From Nothopassalora personata (lineage: Eukaryota > Ascomycota > Dothideomycetes > Mycosphaerellales > Mycosphaerellaceae): 64,000 bases of DNA. A model generated the notes under the pieces. That model saw only the letters and a list, made by a program, of their open reading frames with translations, was not told where the DNA came from and did not search any database. Both the position numbers and the translations under genes were made by a program. Of the stretch, positions 33,596 to 43,692 are shown piece by piece. Position 1 is the first letter of the stretch, and each line of letters opens with the position of its first letter. The stretch spans positions 3,658,001 through 3,722,000 of the forward strand of contig CM066287.1 in the NCBI GenBank assembly GCA_033816765.1, read 5' to 3'.

Positions 33596-34432
33596 ATGCA
33601 GCCCTGGGCACTCGTCAGTCCCGCGTCGAGAGGCATTGGGCTAGAGTTGGCTCGACGACTTCTCCAGACTACGAACGTGCCCATCGTTGCGACGGCTCGC
33701 AAAGACCTCGACCAGACTCGCAAAAATGCGCTCTCTGGACTGCGGGACGTCAAAGAAGATAGGCTCCATGTCGTGAAGCTAGACGTGCTTGGTGAGACTT
33801 GACCGAGCAGTTACAACAGCAGCCATTGACCAGCAACAGATGAAGACGTCGTCGAGCAGGCAACGAAGACCATCAGCGAGGTCTTACCCAAGAGGGAGTC
33901 ATACCTCAGGCTTTCGCTGTGCATCCCAGGCCTGCTGTTCCCCGAGAAGGCGCCACACCAAGTCAACTACGACGATGCACTTCTCACCTTCCGCACAAAC
34001 ACACTCGGGCCACTGTTGCTCATGAAGCACTTTTCGCAGCTACTGCCCCGCAAGTCCACCAAGCTCGAAGCTTTGCAAGGCTTACCAGATCACGCCATCT
34101 GGGCCAACATGTCCGCCAGAGTTGGATCGATCAGTGACAATCGTTTGGGAGGCTGGTATAGCTATCGGGCTTCGAAGGCTGCCGTCAACCAGCTCACGAA
34201 GAGCTTCGACAATTACCTACGGAAGAGCGCTGGTGACAATGCTATAAGTATCACTCTGCATCCCGGCACGGTCAAGACAGATCTCAGTAAAGAGTTTTGG
34301 AGCAATGTGAAAGAGGACAAGCTGTTTAGCACTGAGTTCGCAGCGGAGAAGTTGATGGAGGTCATCAACAGTCGCACGATGGACGACAGAGGCAGATGTT
34401 GGGACTGGAAAGGTGAAGAGGTTCCGCCGTAG
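33596..34432 (+). CDS. short-chain dehydrogenase/reductase (C-factor-like)
   Basis: Two exons (33596-33791, 33840-34432) with a 48-base intron (ATTGACC branch) give 262 residues. The nucleotide-binding loop is a variant, SPASRGIGLELARRLL, in place of TGxxxGIG. It is followed by PIVATARKDL and LDVLDEDVVEQA, with Asp positioned to bind adenine. The active site is NMSARVGSI then WYSYRASKAAVNQLTKS (Tyr-x3-Lys). PGTVKTDLSKEF is the substrate loop. The pattern fits the C-factor-like SDR subgroup, NAD(P)H-dependent oxidoreductases of unknown substrate. The ATG at 33596 (MQPWALVSP) begins right at the Rossmann fold, as in the family. It lies head-to-head with the exonuclease-like gene, 487 bases apart. 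Confidence 0.88.
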
Positions 34433-34575
34433 GCATGACGGCCTGCGAAGAGGATATCGAGGTGTCATAGTCAGGGCGAAGACAGCGGCATGAAGCTGCT
34501 CTAAAACTTTGAAGGAGAATCTGGATCTTCTCGATACCGCCATATCTGTGCTACAGGGCACTCGCATCTGCACCC

Positions 34576-35153
34576 CTACTTGTTAAGCTCCTCAGATCGT
34601 TTCTTGAGCTCCTCTTTACTAGCGGGCTCTGGTAGCTCCTGTGCTATAGCCTGCCCGATAGTTAGCTCAACGCCGTGGGAGTCCATTGACCATAGCCACA
34701 CTACACTTACTGGACCTAGATTGGCCCTGTGATGATCTGACGATGCCACATTGCCTTGTCGCTCATCCTTTGCAGCTTTGGCATCTTTCGCTCCCTGGCT
34801 AAGCTGCTCCTTCATTTCTGCAGGGACTCATCAGCCGAATGACAACTGAGATCACGCAAGTCGGACCGAAATCACCTTTGTCATTGTCTCCTGGAATCAC
34901 AGGCATGGTTACGGTGGCTTCAGGACTACCCTGCAAGCGAAGTCTCCTTCTTGCTGGCAGCAACAGCTTCTTTGAGGGCCTTTTCGTACTCGGTCGGTTC
35001 CCGCTTGGATGCACCAGCTGTGGTCTCTGCTGGAGCTTCGTGCAACAGCTTGTCAAAATCTGGACGCTGTGCTAGGTACTTGTTGATCGCTTCGAGTTCT
35101 TGCTTGCTGGGACCTTGAGCTTTAATACTGGAGCCGGTTGTTTTGGGTGGCAT
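34576..35153 (-). CDS. small Lys/Glu-rich protein of unknown function
   Basis: Not recognised. Exon candidates are 35153-34990, 34925-34876, 34817-34711 and 34650-34576, which total 131 residues. The last two introns (58 and 60 bases) have good donors (GTGATT, GTAAGT) and branch sites, and join GDNDK-EMKEQLSQGAKDAK and NLGP-AIAQELPEPASKEEL, ending KKRSEELNK. The first junction is weak. The open frame runs on through EYEKALKEAVAASKKETSLA to a stop at about 34926, one base out of the frame needed for SPEATVTMPVIPGDND. So either a poor GTACGA intron is used, or there is a single-base indel. The composition is hydrophilic and probably helical, with no signal peptide or membrane segment. A 75-residue protein ending in the first exon is the alternative. 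Confidence 0.5.
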
Positions 35154-35971
35154 TGGCTGAACCGATATTGCTGTACTGGCAGCTGTGTTTTGCGAGCATG
35201 TGAGATCTGCCTTTGAGTGTACGTCATTTGGATGGAGGTTCTTGATGACTTGCAGAGCGCACGTGAAACTTGGTGGGAGCTCCGAGCTTACCTAGTCTAG
35301 AAGTGGGGCATGTACACCCGGAGCTCTTCGATGAGTACGTTGACAAGAGATCGTTGTAGCGAAAAGCGGACGGTTGGAGATCCGGCCGCTCGTCGCTATC
35401 ACATCAGCTACGGCTTCATGATGAGCTCCTCCCGATCGCTGTTTGTATCGACGTCCAAGGCGAGAAGCCACAGAAGATGCCAAGACCTGGTCCACATAGC
35501 TAGCGAGGGAGGAGCTCGCTCCGACAATCGCAGGACGGACGTCGTGTGATGGACGGATAATCACGGGCTGTTCGAGAGTGTGCCAACACATAGCGTGGCG
35601 CTCGAGCAGGCTCTCACCTGACTGCAGATCATACTCGCTGAACGAGCAGTCTAGCCCACGCCGTGCACAAGATCAGCCTGTCTCTCCAGCGATACTTTCT
35701 CTACGACATCACGAAGTTTGTGAATCGAGCGTTCAAGGCGGGCCGGGGCATCATCAGGCAGTGGACGACGAAAGACAAAGAGTGTTGCCCCGGGGCTTGG
35801 TTTGATTGACAAGCTAAATGAAAGACTCTCCTGCTATACGATGCCCCGCGCCACTCTCATCACACAACTTCCCCTCCCCTTCATACCGTCCACCGCTTTC
35901 AGTCATAGAGATGTTACGATCGTTGGCTGGCCATCCCTCTGTTCCGCCGGCTGACGAGTATATTGTTCCAT
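35154..35971. other. intergenic region, small ORFs unsupported
   Basis: Promoter of the small unknown gene and 3' flank of the microgene. A CACGTG lies at about 35261. Overlapping plus-strand frames end near 35812-35815; none could be supported. Confidence 0.5.
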
Positions 35972-36110
35972 TTACTTCTGCAAGATCGAATGTGGTCAGC
36001 CAAAGTAGTCCTTGTCAGACTGACAGTCTGGATTCACGTGAACTTACGCAGGTGCAGCTGCCCTTTGCGCAAGCGCAGTTGGAGTTGGAGCAAGAGTCAC
36101 AGCCGCCCAT
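35972..36110 (-). CDS. metallothionein-like Cys-rich microprotein
   Basis: Two exons (36110-36048, 35977-35972) with a 70-base intron (TGC|GTAAGT, GGCTGACC branch, TTGCAG|AAG TAA) encode 22 residues. The protein is MGGCDSCSNSNCACAKGSCT followed by C-K. Six of the 22 residues are Cys, arranged C-x2-C, C-x-C and C-x-C. There are no aromatic or bulky residues. Fungal copper metallothioneins such as that of Neurospora are about 25 residues, start MGDCGC and have the same Cys-x-Cys logic. The role would be buffering Cu(I) or other soft metals in the cytosol. The A/C-rich leader before the ATG (CCAATCCAATCAACCACTTT) and the upstream TATATT suggest a strongly expressed gene. It is far below usual gene-finder length limits. 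Metal specificity is not known. Confidence 0.72.
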
Positions 36111-36734
36111 GTTGATGGTGTAAAGGTTGGTGTTGGGCAAAGTGGTTGATTGGATTGGGTGTTTGTGTATTCAGAAGACCTTGGTGGTATGTCTGTGTCG
36201 AAGAGGAAGTTGAATGGACGAAGAAGGCAGACAATATAGGTCGCAAGACTACACCCCTGCCACTCTACCCCTACTCCTATTGGAGCCACGCAAACTCTAT
36301 AGAGCTCTAAGTCCGTCGATATGCTGTGCAACAAGTATAACGAGCGGATCCAGCTGATGAGAATCCCACGTCTTGTGGGCTGTATCAGGCCTGCAGACCA
36401 TACGGAAGTGAGAGACGGACCGCCAGGCTGTACGCCGAGACACTCACGTGGGTTGGCTTCCAGCTCGAGATTGGCTCAAGCTTGAGATGGTAAATGCAGC
36501 TCGAAGCTGCCCTTGCAATCCAAGGTCACGACTACAGACATCCAGCGTTGCAGCGCGCTAGATGCGCATGAGCGAAAGAATTGGCTGATCGATCACATGA
36601 CGGTCTGGACTGTAGCAGAGGTACAGCGTCTACGCCCAGACCGTCGTTACTTGACGACATCCAAACCACATCGAATGCAGGGCAAGAAGGAATCTGGAGA
36701 CTCGTGCAAGGCATTAGCTAGATATGGAAAGCGC
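36111..36734. other. metallothionein-like promoter and aldehyde dehydrogenase 3' flank
   Basis: Promoter features are listed separately. Nothing else recognised between about 36320 and 36734. Confidence 0.5.
36254..36272 (-). promoter_or_regulatory. two AGGGG (STRE-like) sites upstream of the metallothionein-like gene
   Basis: Two AGGGG pentamers on the minus strand (36258-36254 and 36272-36268) lie about 145-160 bases upstream of the microgene ATG, beside an ATTGG/CCAAT box at about 36279. AGGGG is the core of the stress response element bound by Msn2/4-type factors in yeast. Short motifs like this occur by chance, so function is only suggested by the pairing and by the gene downstream. Confidence 0.3.
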
Positions 36735-38740
36735 TCACAATCCCATGAGCTTACGGACGCCCTGCCATCTTCGTCGGAGGCTCTCGCCGTAACCCACTTC
36801 CACCACCCCACGTGCCTCAACCCACGCCGAAGGCCGCATCGGGTAGTCCAGTGTAGCCGGAATAGCCGTTTTGATCAGACCCGGCCAGCGGTCGCGGCAT
36901 ATCGACTTGGCATTTGACACAGCACGTAAGCCTTCTGCACCTGCGAATCGGCCGTAACCGGATCCTGCAACGCCGCCAAAAGGGCTGAAAGGAATCAGTA
37001 GATGTCCCAGACAGGGAGGAAGATGCGATATGCTTACAGCTGAACCACATAATAGGCCGCGAAGTCATTTACTGCAACCATGCCGGCCTTGGCTTTGCTC
37101 GTCACATGCCTTAAATTGGCACGCGCTGCTGACGACGATGCCGGGCCAAATACGCTGCATCCCAGTCCATATATCGTACCTAAAAGCAAAGGGTTCAAGG
37201 TCAGCAGATGTCTAAGACAATGAGGAAGGTGCATAGACTCGGTCAGTGTACTCACTGTTGGTGACGGAAATGATCTCTTCCACGCTGCTTGCCCTCATCA
37301 TAACGCACACTGGGGCGAAAAGCTCCTCGGAGGCGATTCTCATCTGAGGTGTTACGTCCACAATTAATGTAGGTGAAAAGTAGTGTCCTGCCGGATAGCG
37401 CTCGTCTCGAAAGCGGTGACCCCCAACCAGTAAACGGGCTCCTTGACCTCTTGCCTCCGCTATGAGACCTTCTAGACGGTCAAAGGATGCAGACGAGATC
37501 ATTGCGCCGACGTCGACGCCTGTGCCGTCGTTGTTGTCAGGATCAAGGTCGTTCCCAGGCCGCAACTGTCTGATGCGTGGCTCAAGCATGTCGACCAAGA
37601 TATCGTAAGCGGCAGGCATGGCGACGATACGCTCGATGCCAACGCAGTTCTGTCCGCTAGATTGAAAGACGCCTCTCATCAGTATGCTGGCTATTCTGTC
37701 CATTTCCTTCTTCGACATGGCACGTCCATCAGGTTCGTCAAGAACAACGGCAGCGTCCTTCCCGCCGAGCTCGATACATAGTGGTGTCAGGGCTTTCGAT
37801 GCGCTCTTCGCGACTTGGTGCGCGACTGGCTTACTGCCGATGAAGGTGAGATGACTGATGCCAGGATGCGATGTGAAGTGGTCCGCCGTTTGCGGCCAGC
37901 AAGAGATGGCATGAACGACGTTAGGATCGTGGCCACAGACAGACAGGGCTTCGCGTACGATGCTGATGAAGTAGACGGACGACCAGGCTGTTTGCTCGCT
38001 GTTCTTGATGACCACGGCATTACCAGCGAATATGCCACTGATGACTGGGCCCATCAAGTTGTGGAAGGGGTAGCTGCGAGGCGAAACATCAGTAAAGTCT
38101 CAGGCCGATTTTGCGACGGGCATAGCACCTACTTCCAACTGACGCAGGCAGCAATGACACCCAAAGGCTCATACTGTACCTCATTGTGCTTATAGAACAT
38201 TAAGAAATTAGTTGGTCGTCGGTCAGGGCGAAGCGCCTTTTCGCCATGGTCGATGGTCCATTTCAGTTTCTCAACCGTGACCAGCACCTCACCAAAGATG
38301 GCATCGGTACGCGTCTTCCCACTGTCCAGACAAGCAGCGCGAACAATATCGCCTGTGTTGTCAAGAATGAATTTCAAAAGCGTCTTGAGCAGTTTCCTTC
38401 GCTGAGTAAAAGTGGTCGCCTGCCATTGCTGCTGCGCTGCATTCGCTTTGGAGATGATCCGGTCTATGCGATCAGGCGTAGAAGGATTGACGAGTCCCAA
38501 GAGTTGCGCACTGGCCGGGGCATAGCATTGTATTGCGGTACTGCCAGGCACCTTGATGGACGGGTGTTCCAACTCCTTTCCCCGCCAACCTGGCTTGCAC
38601 TGCTCAGGCGCGGGCACAGAAAAATCGACGGCCTGTTCCGGATCTGGATGGAGGCAGACAAATGCGATCCAGACCAGTAGGAGGCATGTCACCGTCGATA
38701 TGACTTTTGGGTCCAGCAGTACGCGAAGCAACGCGTCCAT
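36735..38740 (-). CDS. MSC7: membrane-anchored aldehyde dehydrogenase (Msc7-like)
   Basis: Four exons (38740-38133, 38073-37256, 37179-37038, 36984-36735) give 605 residues. The introns are 59, 76 and 53 bases with CTGAY branch sites. An N-terminal hydrophobic segment (VISTVTCLLLVWIAFVCL) should anchor the protein in a membrane. The ALDH fold follows. NYPFHNLMGPVISGIFAGNA is the cofactor-binding entry, IELGGKDAAVVL carries the general-base Glu, and FQSSGQNCVGIERI the catalytic Cys. STIYGLGCSVFG and PFGGVAGSGYGRFAGAEGL come later. The tail GYGESLRRRWQGVRKLMGL is specific to the Msc7 subgroup, named from a yeast screen for meiotic sister-chromatid recombination. Biochemical substrate is unknown. 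A hAT-like element sits 45 bases upstream of the ATG. Confidence 0.9.
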
Positions 38741-38776
38741 TGTGGATTCGCACGTGACTGTTGAGAAGGATCGAGC

Positions 38777-38784
38777 GGCAAAGA
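38777..38784. repeat. left 8-bp target site duplication (GGCAAAGA)
   Basis: GGCAAAGA directly precedes the left terminal repeat (TTACCTCAG) of the hAT-like element. The identical octamer follows the right terminal repeat at 40014-40021. An exact 8-bp duplication is the expected footprint of hAT-superfamily insertion. Confidence 0.8.
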
Positions 38785-40013
38785 TTACCTCAGTAAACTC
38801 AGACTCGCCGCAGGAATTGGCTTTGGCTTCGCCTAGCGCACGCGCTAGGCTCGCTTAAGCTCGCTTCAGCTCCATTAAGCACGGTTCTGCACCGTTCAGC
38901 CAATTAGAGGGCCAGGAGCGCCAATTCGCGCAGCGAGTCTAAGACCAAATAGGGCTGTTTTGGTATATACGAATTCAGCCCTGTATACAAACAAGCACTA
39001 TTACATTCGAAGGCATATATCTCCATTACTACGTTGCTCTATCGCCTTAATAACTACTGCATTCGACAGTGTACGCTCGGCGCTTTTAATTGAATTAACA
39101 ATAGCGTCGTCTGCTTGTTATAATCACCTATAATCGCCGTCCGCGCGACACGAGTCCTTGCTACACGCCTTCGAAGATGTAGAGTTAGAAGAATCGTTAG
39201 ACGAGTACTCCGATGCCGATAACAACGCCCCTAATAGCGACGAAGAGGAGGACTACATTAGATTCCCTCCGGTTATGCTACGAAGTCTACACGCGCCGCG
39301 CACTACGGAGCCTACGCGGGCACAGTAACCTAGAGTAAGGAGGAGGTATATACGACGGCAGGACGACGCTCTTGTTACGCACTAATGTTCTACTATAGCG
39401 ACACAACTACACTAGCACGACTGCGAAGCGTACGATTAACTAGGAAGGTGTACGTATAGCATACGGCACGATAGACAATTGCGCGCTATACAATGGACTT
39501 AATAGTTGTATATCTACCTAGCTTCGCGTCTTAGCGCGCCTACCGAACACAATGTACTGCCTTTAATATTGACAACTCTTGCTTATTTAGCCTAAGGAAT
39601 CGAATAGGGGTGGTGGTGTACTCGTGAGAGGCGTTAGTAGCTCGCTGGCTAATATTAGTTTAAACTGCACAAAGTCGGTTTTGCATTCGAGGATGTACTT
39701 CGTACATAACGCGCTATCGGATCGTTACGTTCTCGACGCCGTCGTAATCTCTGCTATCGGCGCTATCATTTGAATCTGCAGGAGCTCGGCCGGGCGTGGT
39801 AATCGGTTGCTATCGCGTACTGAAATATAGTGGTAGTGCTACACAGCTTTAAGCTGCACCAAAACAAGCCCTATTCGATCTTAGACGCTTCGCCAAGGCT
39901 CGCTGCTGCGGAATCACCCGATTGGCTGAACGGTGCTGAACCGTGCTAACCCGTGATGATCGGAGCTAAACGGTGCCGAGCCGAGAAAGAAGCGACTGAG
40001 CTTGCTGAGGTAA
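38785..40013. mobile_element. non-autonomous hAT-like DNA transposon, 1229 bp
   Basis: The ends are imperfect inverted repeats. The left begins TTACCTCAGTAAACTCAG; the right, read from the minus strand, begins TTACCTCAGCAAGCTCAG (16 of 18 identical). An inverted subterminal pair matches over 27 bases with two differences (38879-38905 and 39920-39946, containing CACCGTTCAGCCAAT). Further inside, CCAAAACA-GCCCTATT and TCTTAGAC also recur in inverted orientation. An exact 8-bp duplication, GGCAAAGA, flanks the element. TIRs plus an 8-bp duplication identify the hAT superfamily. No intact transposase frame exists, and TpA dinucleotides look frequent inside, consistent with RIP mutation. A 9-bp palindromic stem lies at about 38831-38850. 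Confidence 0.82.
39158..39328 (+). pseudogene. acidic coding relic inside the transposon
   Basis: A 56-codon open stretch inside the hAT-like element begins LLHAFEDVELEESLDEYSDA and continues DNNAPNSDEEEDYIRFPPVM, ending at TAA 39326-39328. It has no clear ATG and uses many TTA, CTA and AAT codons, unlike neighbouring genes. The acidic composition does not identify it. It may be a remnant of a protein of the parent element, or chance. Confidence 0.25.
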
Positions 40014-40021
40014 GGCAAAGA
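40014..40021. repeat. right 8-bp target site duplication (GGCAAAGA)
   Basis: The same octamer as at 38777-38784, immediately after CTGAGGTAA, the right end of the hAT-like element. Confidence 0.8.
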
Positions 40022-40042
40022 CGAGAACGAACAGCCGAGAAG

Positions 40043-40170
40043 TTACCTCAGCGAGCTCGGTCGCTTCTTCTCGGCTCGCTAGGCTCGGGACCATTGAACC
40101 AATCGTATCTGTGGTATAAGGCCGTCTACAGCGAGCCTTGGCGAAGCGCGAATTGTCATCGGGTCGCTGT
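40043..40170. mobile_element. second, truncated hAT-like end
   Basis: TTACCTCAGCGAGCTCGGTC at 40043 repeats, in inverted orientation, the right end of the neighbouring element, and CGCTTCTTCTCGGCTCG continues the match. Further along, GCGAGCCTTGGCGAAGCG (about 40131-40148) matches another part of the same arm (the rc of about 39891-39908). The two ends face each other across about 30 bases. No partner end or duplication was found on the other side, so this is probably a fragment of an older related insertion. The right boundary is approximate. Confidence 0.5.
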
Positions 40171-40575
40171 GATTGGTCTAGGTCTAGTGCCCGCTCCCGC
40201 ACTCTTAAGTAATCAGCCAAAGAAATCTCACCCGCCAAATTGATGGACTTCTTTCACGGTCGATGTTAGACACATGTTCGTCCACTCCCCGAATTGTTTT
40301 CGGACTGTGGGCATCAACCTCAAATAACGTCGCTCGAAAATTCGAGCACGATCAAGTTCCTGAGCACTGTCTCAACAAAGCATGTCATCGGCATTGCTCT
40401 TCCAATCCCGAGAGCTGGAGCTGCAAGGTGGGGTAGTAAACACAAAATAATTCCCGGCAGTCGGATAAGGATTACTGTATCATATTGTCCCCGATTTTCT
40501 CTCCTGACCATCGAGACATACAGAAGATCGTGTGTTGCCCGCCAAACTGATACCAACCAGATAGCGTCAAGCAAA
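40171..40575. other. peroxiredoxin promoter beyond transposon fragments
   Basis: About 400 bases from the estimated end of the truncated hAT-like fragment to the peroxiredoxin ATG. No further repeat was matched. Confidence 0.4.
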
Positions 40576-41244
40576 ATGTCCAAGCCATTGAAGGTCGGCG
40601 ACAAGTTCCCGGACGGCGTCAAGTTCGAATGGTACGTGATTGAGTCGCACCAGCCATGAGCAATGGCCTGGTCGGTAGCAGAACGGTTCAAGATATGCGC
40701 TGCGAGGAGAATTCCGCTGCCACATCAACACCGTTCTGCAAGACGCTGCAACGTACTTTTCCAGGATGACTGACACCTTTCTGTCTGCAGGGCCCCAATA
40801 ACTGACCCCGACCCGACCGCCTGCGGCGTCCCCCAAGTCTTCGACGCCAGCAAAGAATTCGCCAACAAGAGAGTCGTGCTCGTCTCCGTGCCCGGCGCCT
40901 TCACCCCCGGCTGCCAGGCCTTCCACATCCCCCCCTACTTCGCCAACCTCGACAAGCTCCTCCAAAAGGGCGTCGACCTCGTCGTAGTAATAGCAAGCAA
41001 CGACGCCTGGGTCATGGCCGCGTGGGGCAAAGTGAACGGCGCGAAGGAGGATACCAAGATCAGGTTCATGAGTGACACCAAGACTTTCTTCTCCAAGACT
41101 TATGGTTGGGATGGACCTGCGGACCGTAATGGGCGATGGGCTATGGTTATTGAGAAGGATGGGACGATTTCGGTTGCGGATGCTGAGGACGGACCAGGGA
41201 AGGTTACGGTCAGTGGAGCTGAGTCGATTCTTTCCAAGTTGTGA
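40576..41244 (+). CDS. peroxiredoxin, Prx5/Asp f 3 type
   Basis: Two exons (40576-40631, 40791-41244) with a 159-base intron encode 169 residues. The splice restores the Trp in FEW-APITDPDPTACGVPQVF. The peroxidatic Cys is C60 in VPGAFTPGCQAFHIPPY. C30 sits where the partner Cys lies in Aspergillus Asp f 3 (C31/C61 there). The family usually has TC where this protein has GC before the active site. The end ESILSKL resembles a C-terminal SKL peroxisomal signal (the protein ends Ser-Lys-Leu), so peroxisomal targeting is likely. It reduces H2O2 and alkyl hydroperoxides with thioredoxin or glutathione. The gene lies just beyond the transposon remnants, whose fragment ends about 400 bases upstream. 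Confidence 0.92.
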
Positions 41245-41355
41245 GCGGTATGCTTGCGGTGCTGGAGTGGTTAGTTGAGCGGCGAAGTGAAGTGCTCTGA
41301 GCATAGACAATGGACGTGGCTTCGTAGTCGGGTATCTTACAAAGCAGCAACTCGC

Positions 41356-43692
41356 TCACATTCGCCTGAAAACATTGCCGCTCGCACTTCGTCTCTCTTT
41401 GCCGCGACTGATCTTTCGACCATCATCTGCTGATGCCTGCTGCTGTTGATGCTTCTTCTTCTGTGGCTTGGACGGCGCGAATGTGACCTCCTTCTCGCCA
41501 AACGGCCTCTCATCTCCGAAGGAGACTGTTGATTTCGTTTCTCGAGAAAGCTGGTTAGCGGCAGCAAGATCGCCGAACGACTTGTTGCGTCGATCTTGTG
41601 GCCGTGACTTTGCTCGAATTGACGAGGAAACTTGCATAGTTGGTCCTTGCCGCTGTTGCTGCGACCGCTTGCCAGATTTCTTGTATGAGGTCGAACCAAT
41701 GCGACCCTTTGAATCTGCAAGCTCATCCGGTTTCCTTCGAGGCACCGCAGCTTCAGCCTCAGACTCGTCATCAGGCTCATCGTCCGAGCTGCGAGCGCAA
41801 GAATAGTCCAGCTCTTCCTCTTCGACCGCCGTGAGACCAGACTTTTTGAGAGGCCTAGACGGCGGCGCTGTAGATGCATTGTGCATCGCAAACTCGCGAC
41901 TCGTCTCATCGATCTCGAAGTCCTCGCTCTCGAACAACGCCTTGAAACGATCGTCGACCAAGCCTTTGGGTTCCTCGTCCTGTGCTCCACCATCTTCATC
42001 TGCCTCACTTCGCACCTTGTTCTGTGCTGGCTCGACGCCACCTTGTCGCAATACACGCTGCGCCTTTCTCCGCTCGTTGGCTTCCTCTTGTGCTGCCAGC
42101 TTTTCGGCATATTTGCGGTTGACCTTGACCGCGATCTTCTTGGTTCCACGGATCCTGCTTTCTCTCTCCTTGTTGATCTTCTCCTGAATGCTCTTCTGCC
42201 GCTGCTGCTGGGCAATGTCAGGATTGGTCAAAAGTCGAGCTTGCTCATACAGCTTCTGATCGACAAAGTATCCATGCATATAAGGTCTCAGCAGGTTGGT
42301 TGTGCCGATCAAATGATCCAAGCTGAGATCGCGCAATTGCTTGGTATCAAGGAATTTGTAATTGTCGTAGATTTCGCCCGCAGCTGTGCCCGAAGTCTTG
42401 AAGGCGTTTGGATCGTCCGGATCTTCGGCCATCTCATCGACCAAGTTGTCCAGGAACGCGCACCATTTCGGCGCTGGGCCAAGTTGTGGGATGAAGAAGG
42501 AATGCTGCTGTCTGCCCTCATTCGCTGTTAGCAGCATGCCGCTATCTGGCACCCATTCTACGTGGTTGAGGTCTACCGCCGGTTCCACACCAGTCCAATA
42601 TTCGCCAGACTCGGCCTCCCAGATTTTGATACCCTTTTTGTCGGCACTCAGCAGCTTGGTAGAGTCGCCATAGGGTGGATTGAGGTAGGACAGTGTTTGT
42701 ATGGCATAATCGTAGCCCTGCTGTTTGTCCCATACCGGTGCTTGCTGACGAATGTCGTAAGTTCGTACAATCCCATCACTGCTGCCGGTGGCCAAGTCCA
42801 GTCCCTCTCGATCGAAGGCCAGTGCAGTTATCTCGGGCCTGACATCACACTCCAGATCCGCAGCTGACCTTGGCGTGGTGAGTACAGCGACGCGATTCCG
42901 TGATCGGGAGTCCCAGCACTCTACGGTGCCCAGCGATGTGCCAAATGCGAGCAAGCCGTGGCTCTCTTCAGCAATGGCTGCACAGTTGACTGAGCCAGTG
43001 TTGATGCCTCCTTGCAATGCTCCGCCACCAAACGTATCCAAGTCATCGCCTCCCACGTCCACCTCGTAGCCCTTCATGAAGCGGCCCACCTCCAGATTCA
43101 GGCGGAAGACCTCGCCATTGCCGTCTGCGTTGACACCTACAGCGGGCACCAGCGCCTCTGCCGCGCGGCGATTGTACTTGAGGTCACGTCCATAACGCGG
43201 TATTCGGGTGGTGTAGTGCAAGCCGCCGGGTGTGTGGAACTCCAAGAAGCGATCGGTCTGCAGATGCAGCGATTTGCTGTAGTCGGATGACAGCAGTATG
43301 AACGTCTCGTTGACGGTGTTGGTGTGGCGGGCGTAGGAGAGCGACAGGTGCGGGAGATAGTGGACGTGGATCTGCGGCTTGTATGTGCCTGCTCAGGTCA
43401 GTGGGTGTGCGAGGCGGCAGAAGGGCATACGAAGTACATACAGTACAGGTAGCACCGCAAGAGACGCTCACTCACCTGTGCTCATGACCCACTCGCCATC
43501 TTCACTCACACGCACGCACTGGCTGGCCTCGTCGAACTCGAAGTCCTGCAGCAGCTCCACGCGATTCGCATACTCGGCGTCCTTTTTCAGACTGCGCTTC
43601 CTCTTGCGGGCGAGCCACTCCGGCAGAGGTCGTGCTGTAGATGCACCGGCGATGGTATACACGGGCGCCTTGCCATGCGTGTTCAGTTTCAT
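41356..43692 (-). CDS. ENP2: nucleolar protein ENP2/NOL10
   Basis: Two exons (43692-43476, 43388-41356) with an 87-base intron give 749 residues. The N-terminus MKLNTHGKAPVYTIAGASTA is typical. WD40-like repeats fill about residues 60-360 (LLSSDYSKSLHLQTDRFLEF, GGLHYTTRIPRYGRDLKYN, LAFDREGLDLATGSSDGIVR). The NUC153 motif DDRFKALFESEDFEIDETSR follows at about 505. The C-terminus is Lys/Arg-rich. Enp2 is an essential component of the 90S pre-ribosome and small-subunit processome needed for 18S rRNA maturation. Divergent from MED13 with 469 bases between ATGs. Confidence 0.95.

Noticed and set aside
35590..35815. Two overlapping plus-strand frames, one ending YFLYDITKFVNRAF...CCPGAWFD
   Set aside because: Neither has an ATG or convincing splice to one, and the two compete for the same DNA.
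37815..38680. Plus-strand frames of 126-144 codons
   Set aside because: Antisense shadows of the aldehyde dehydrogenase exons.
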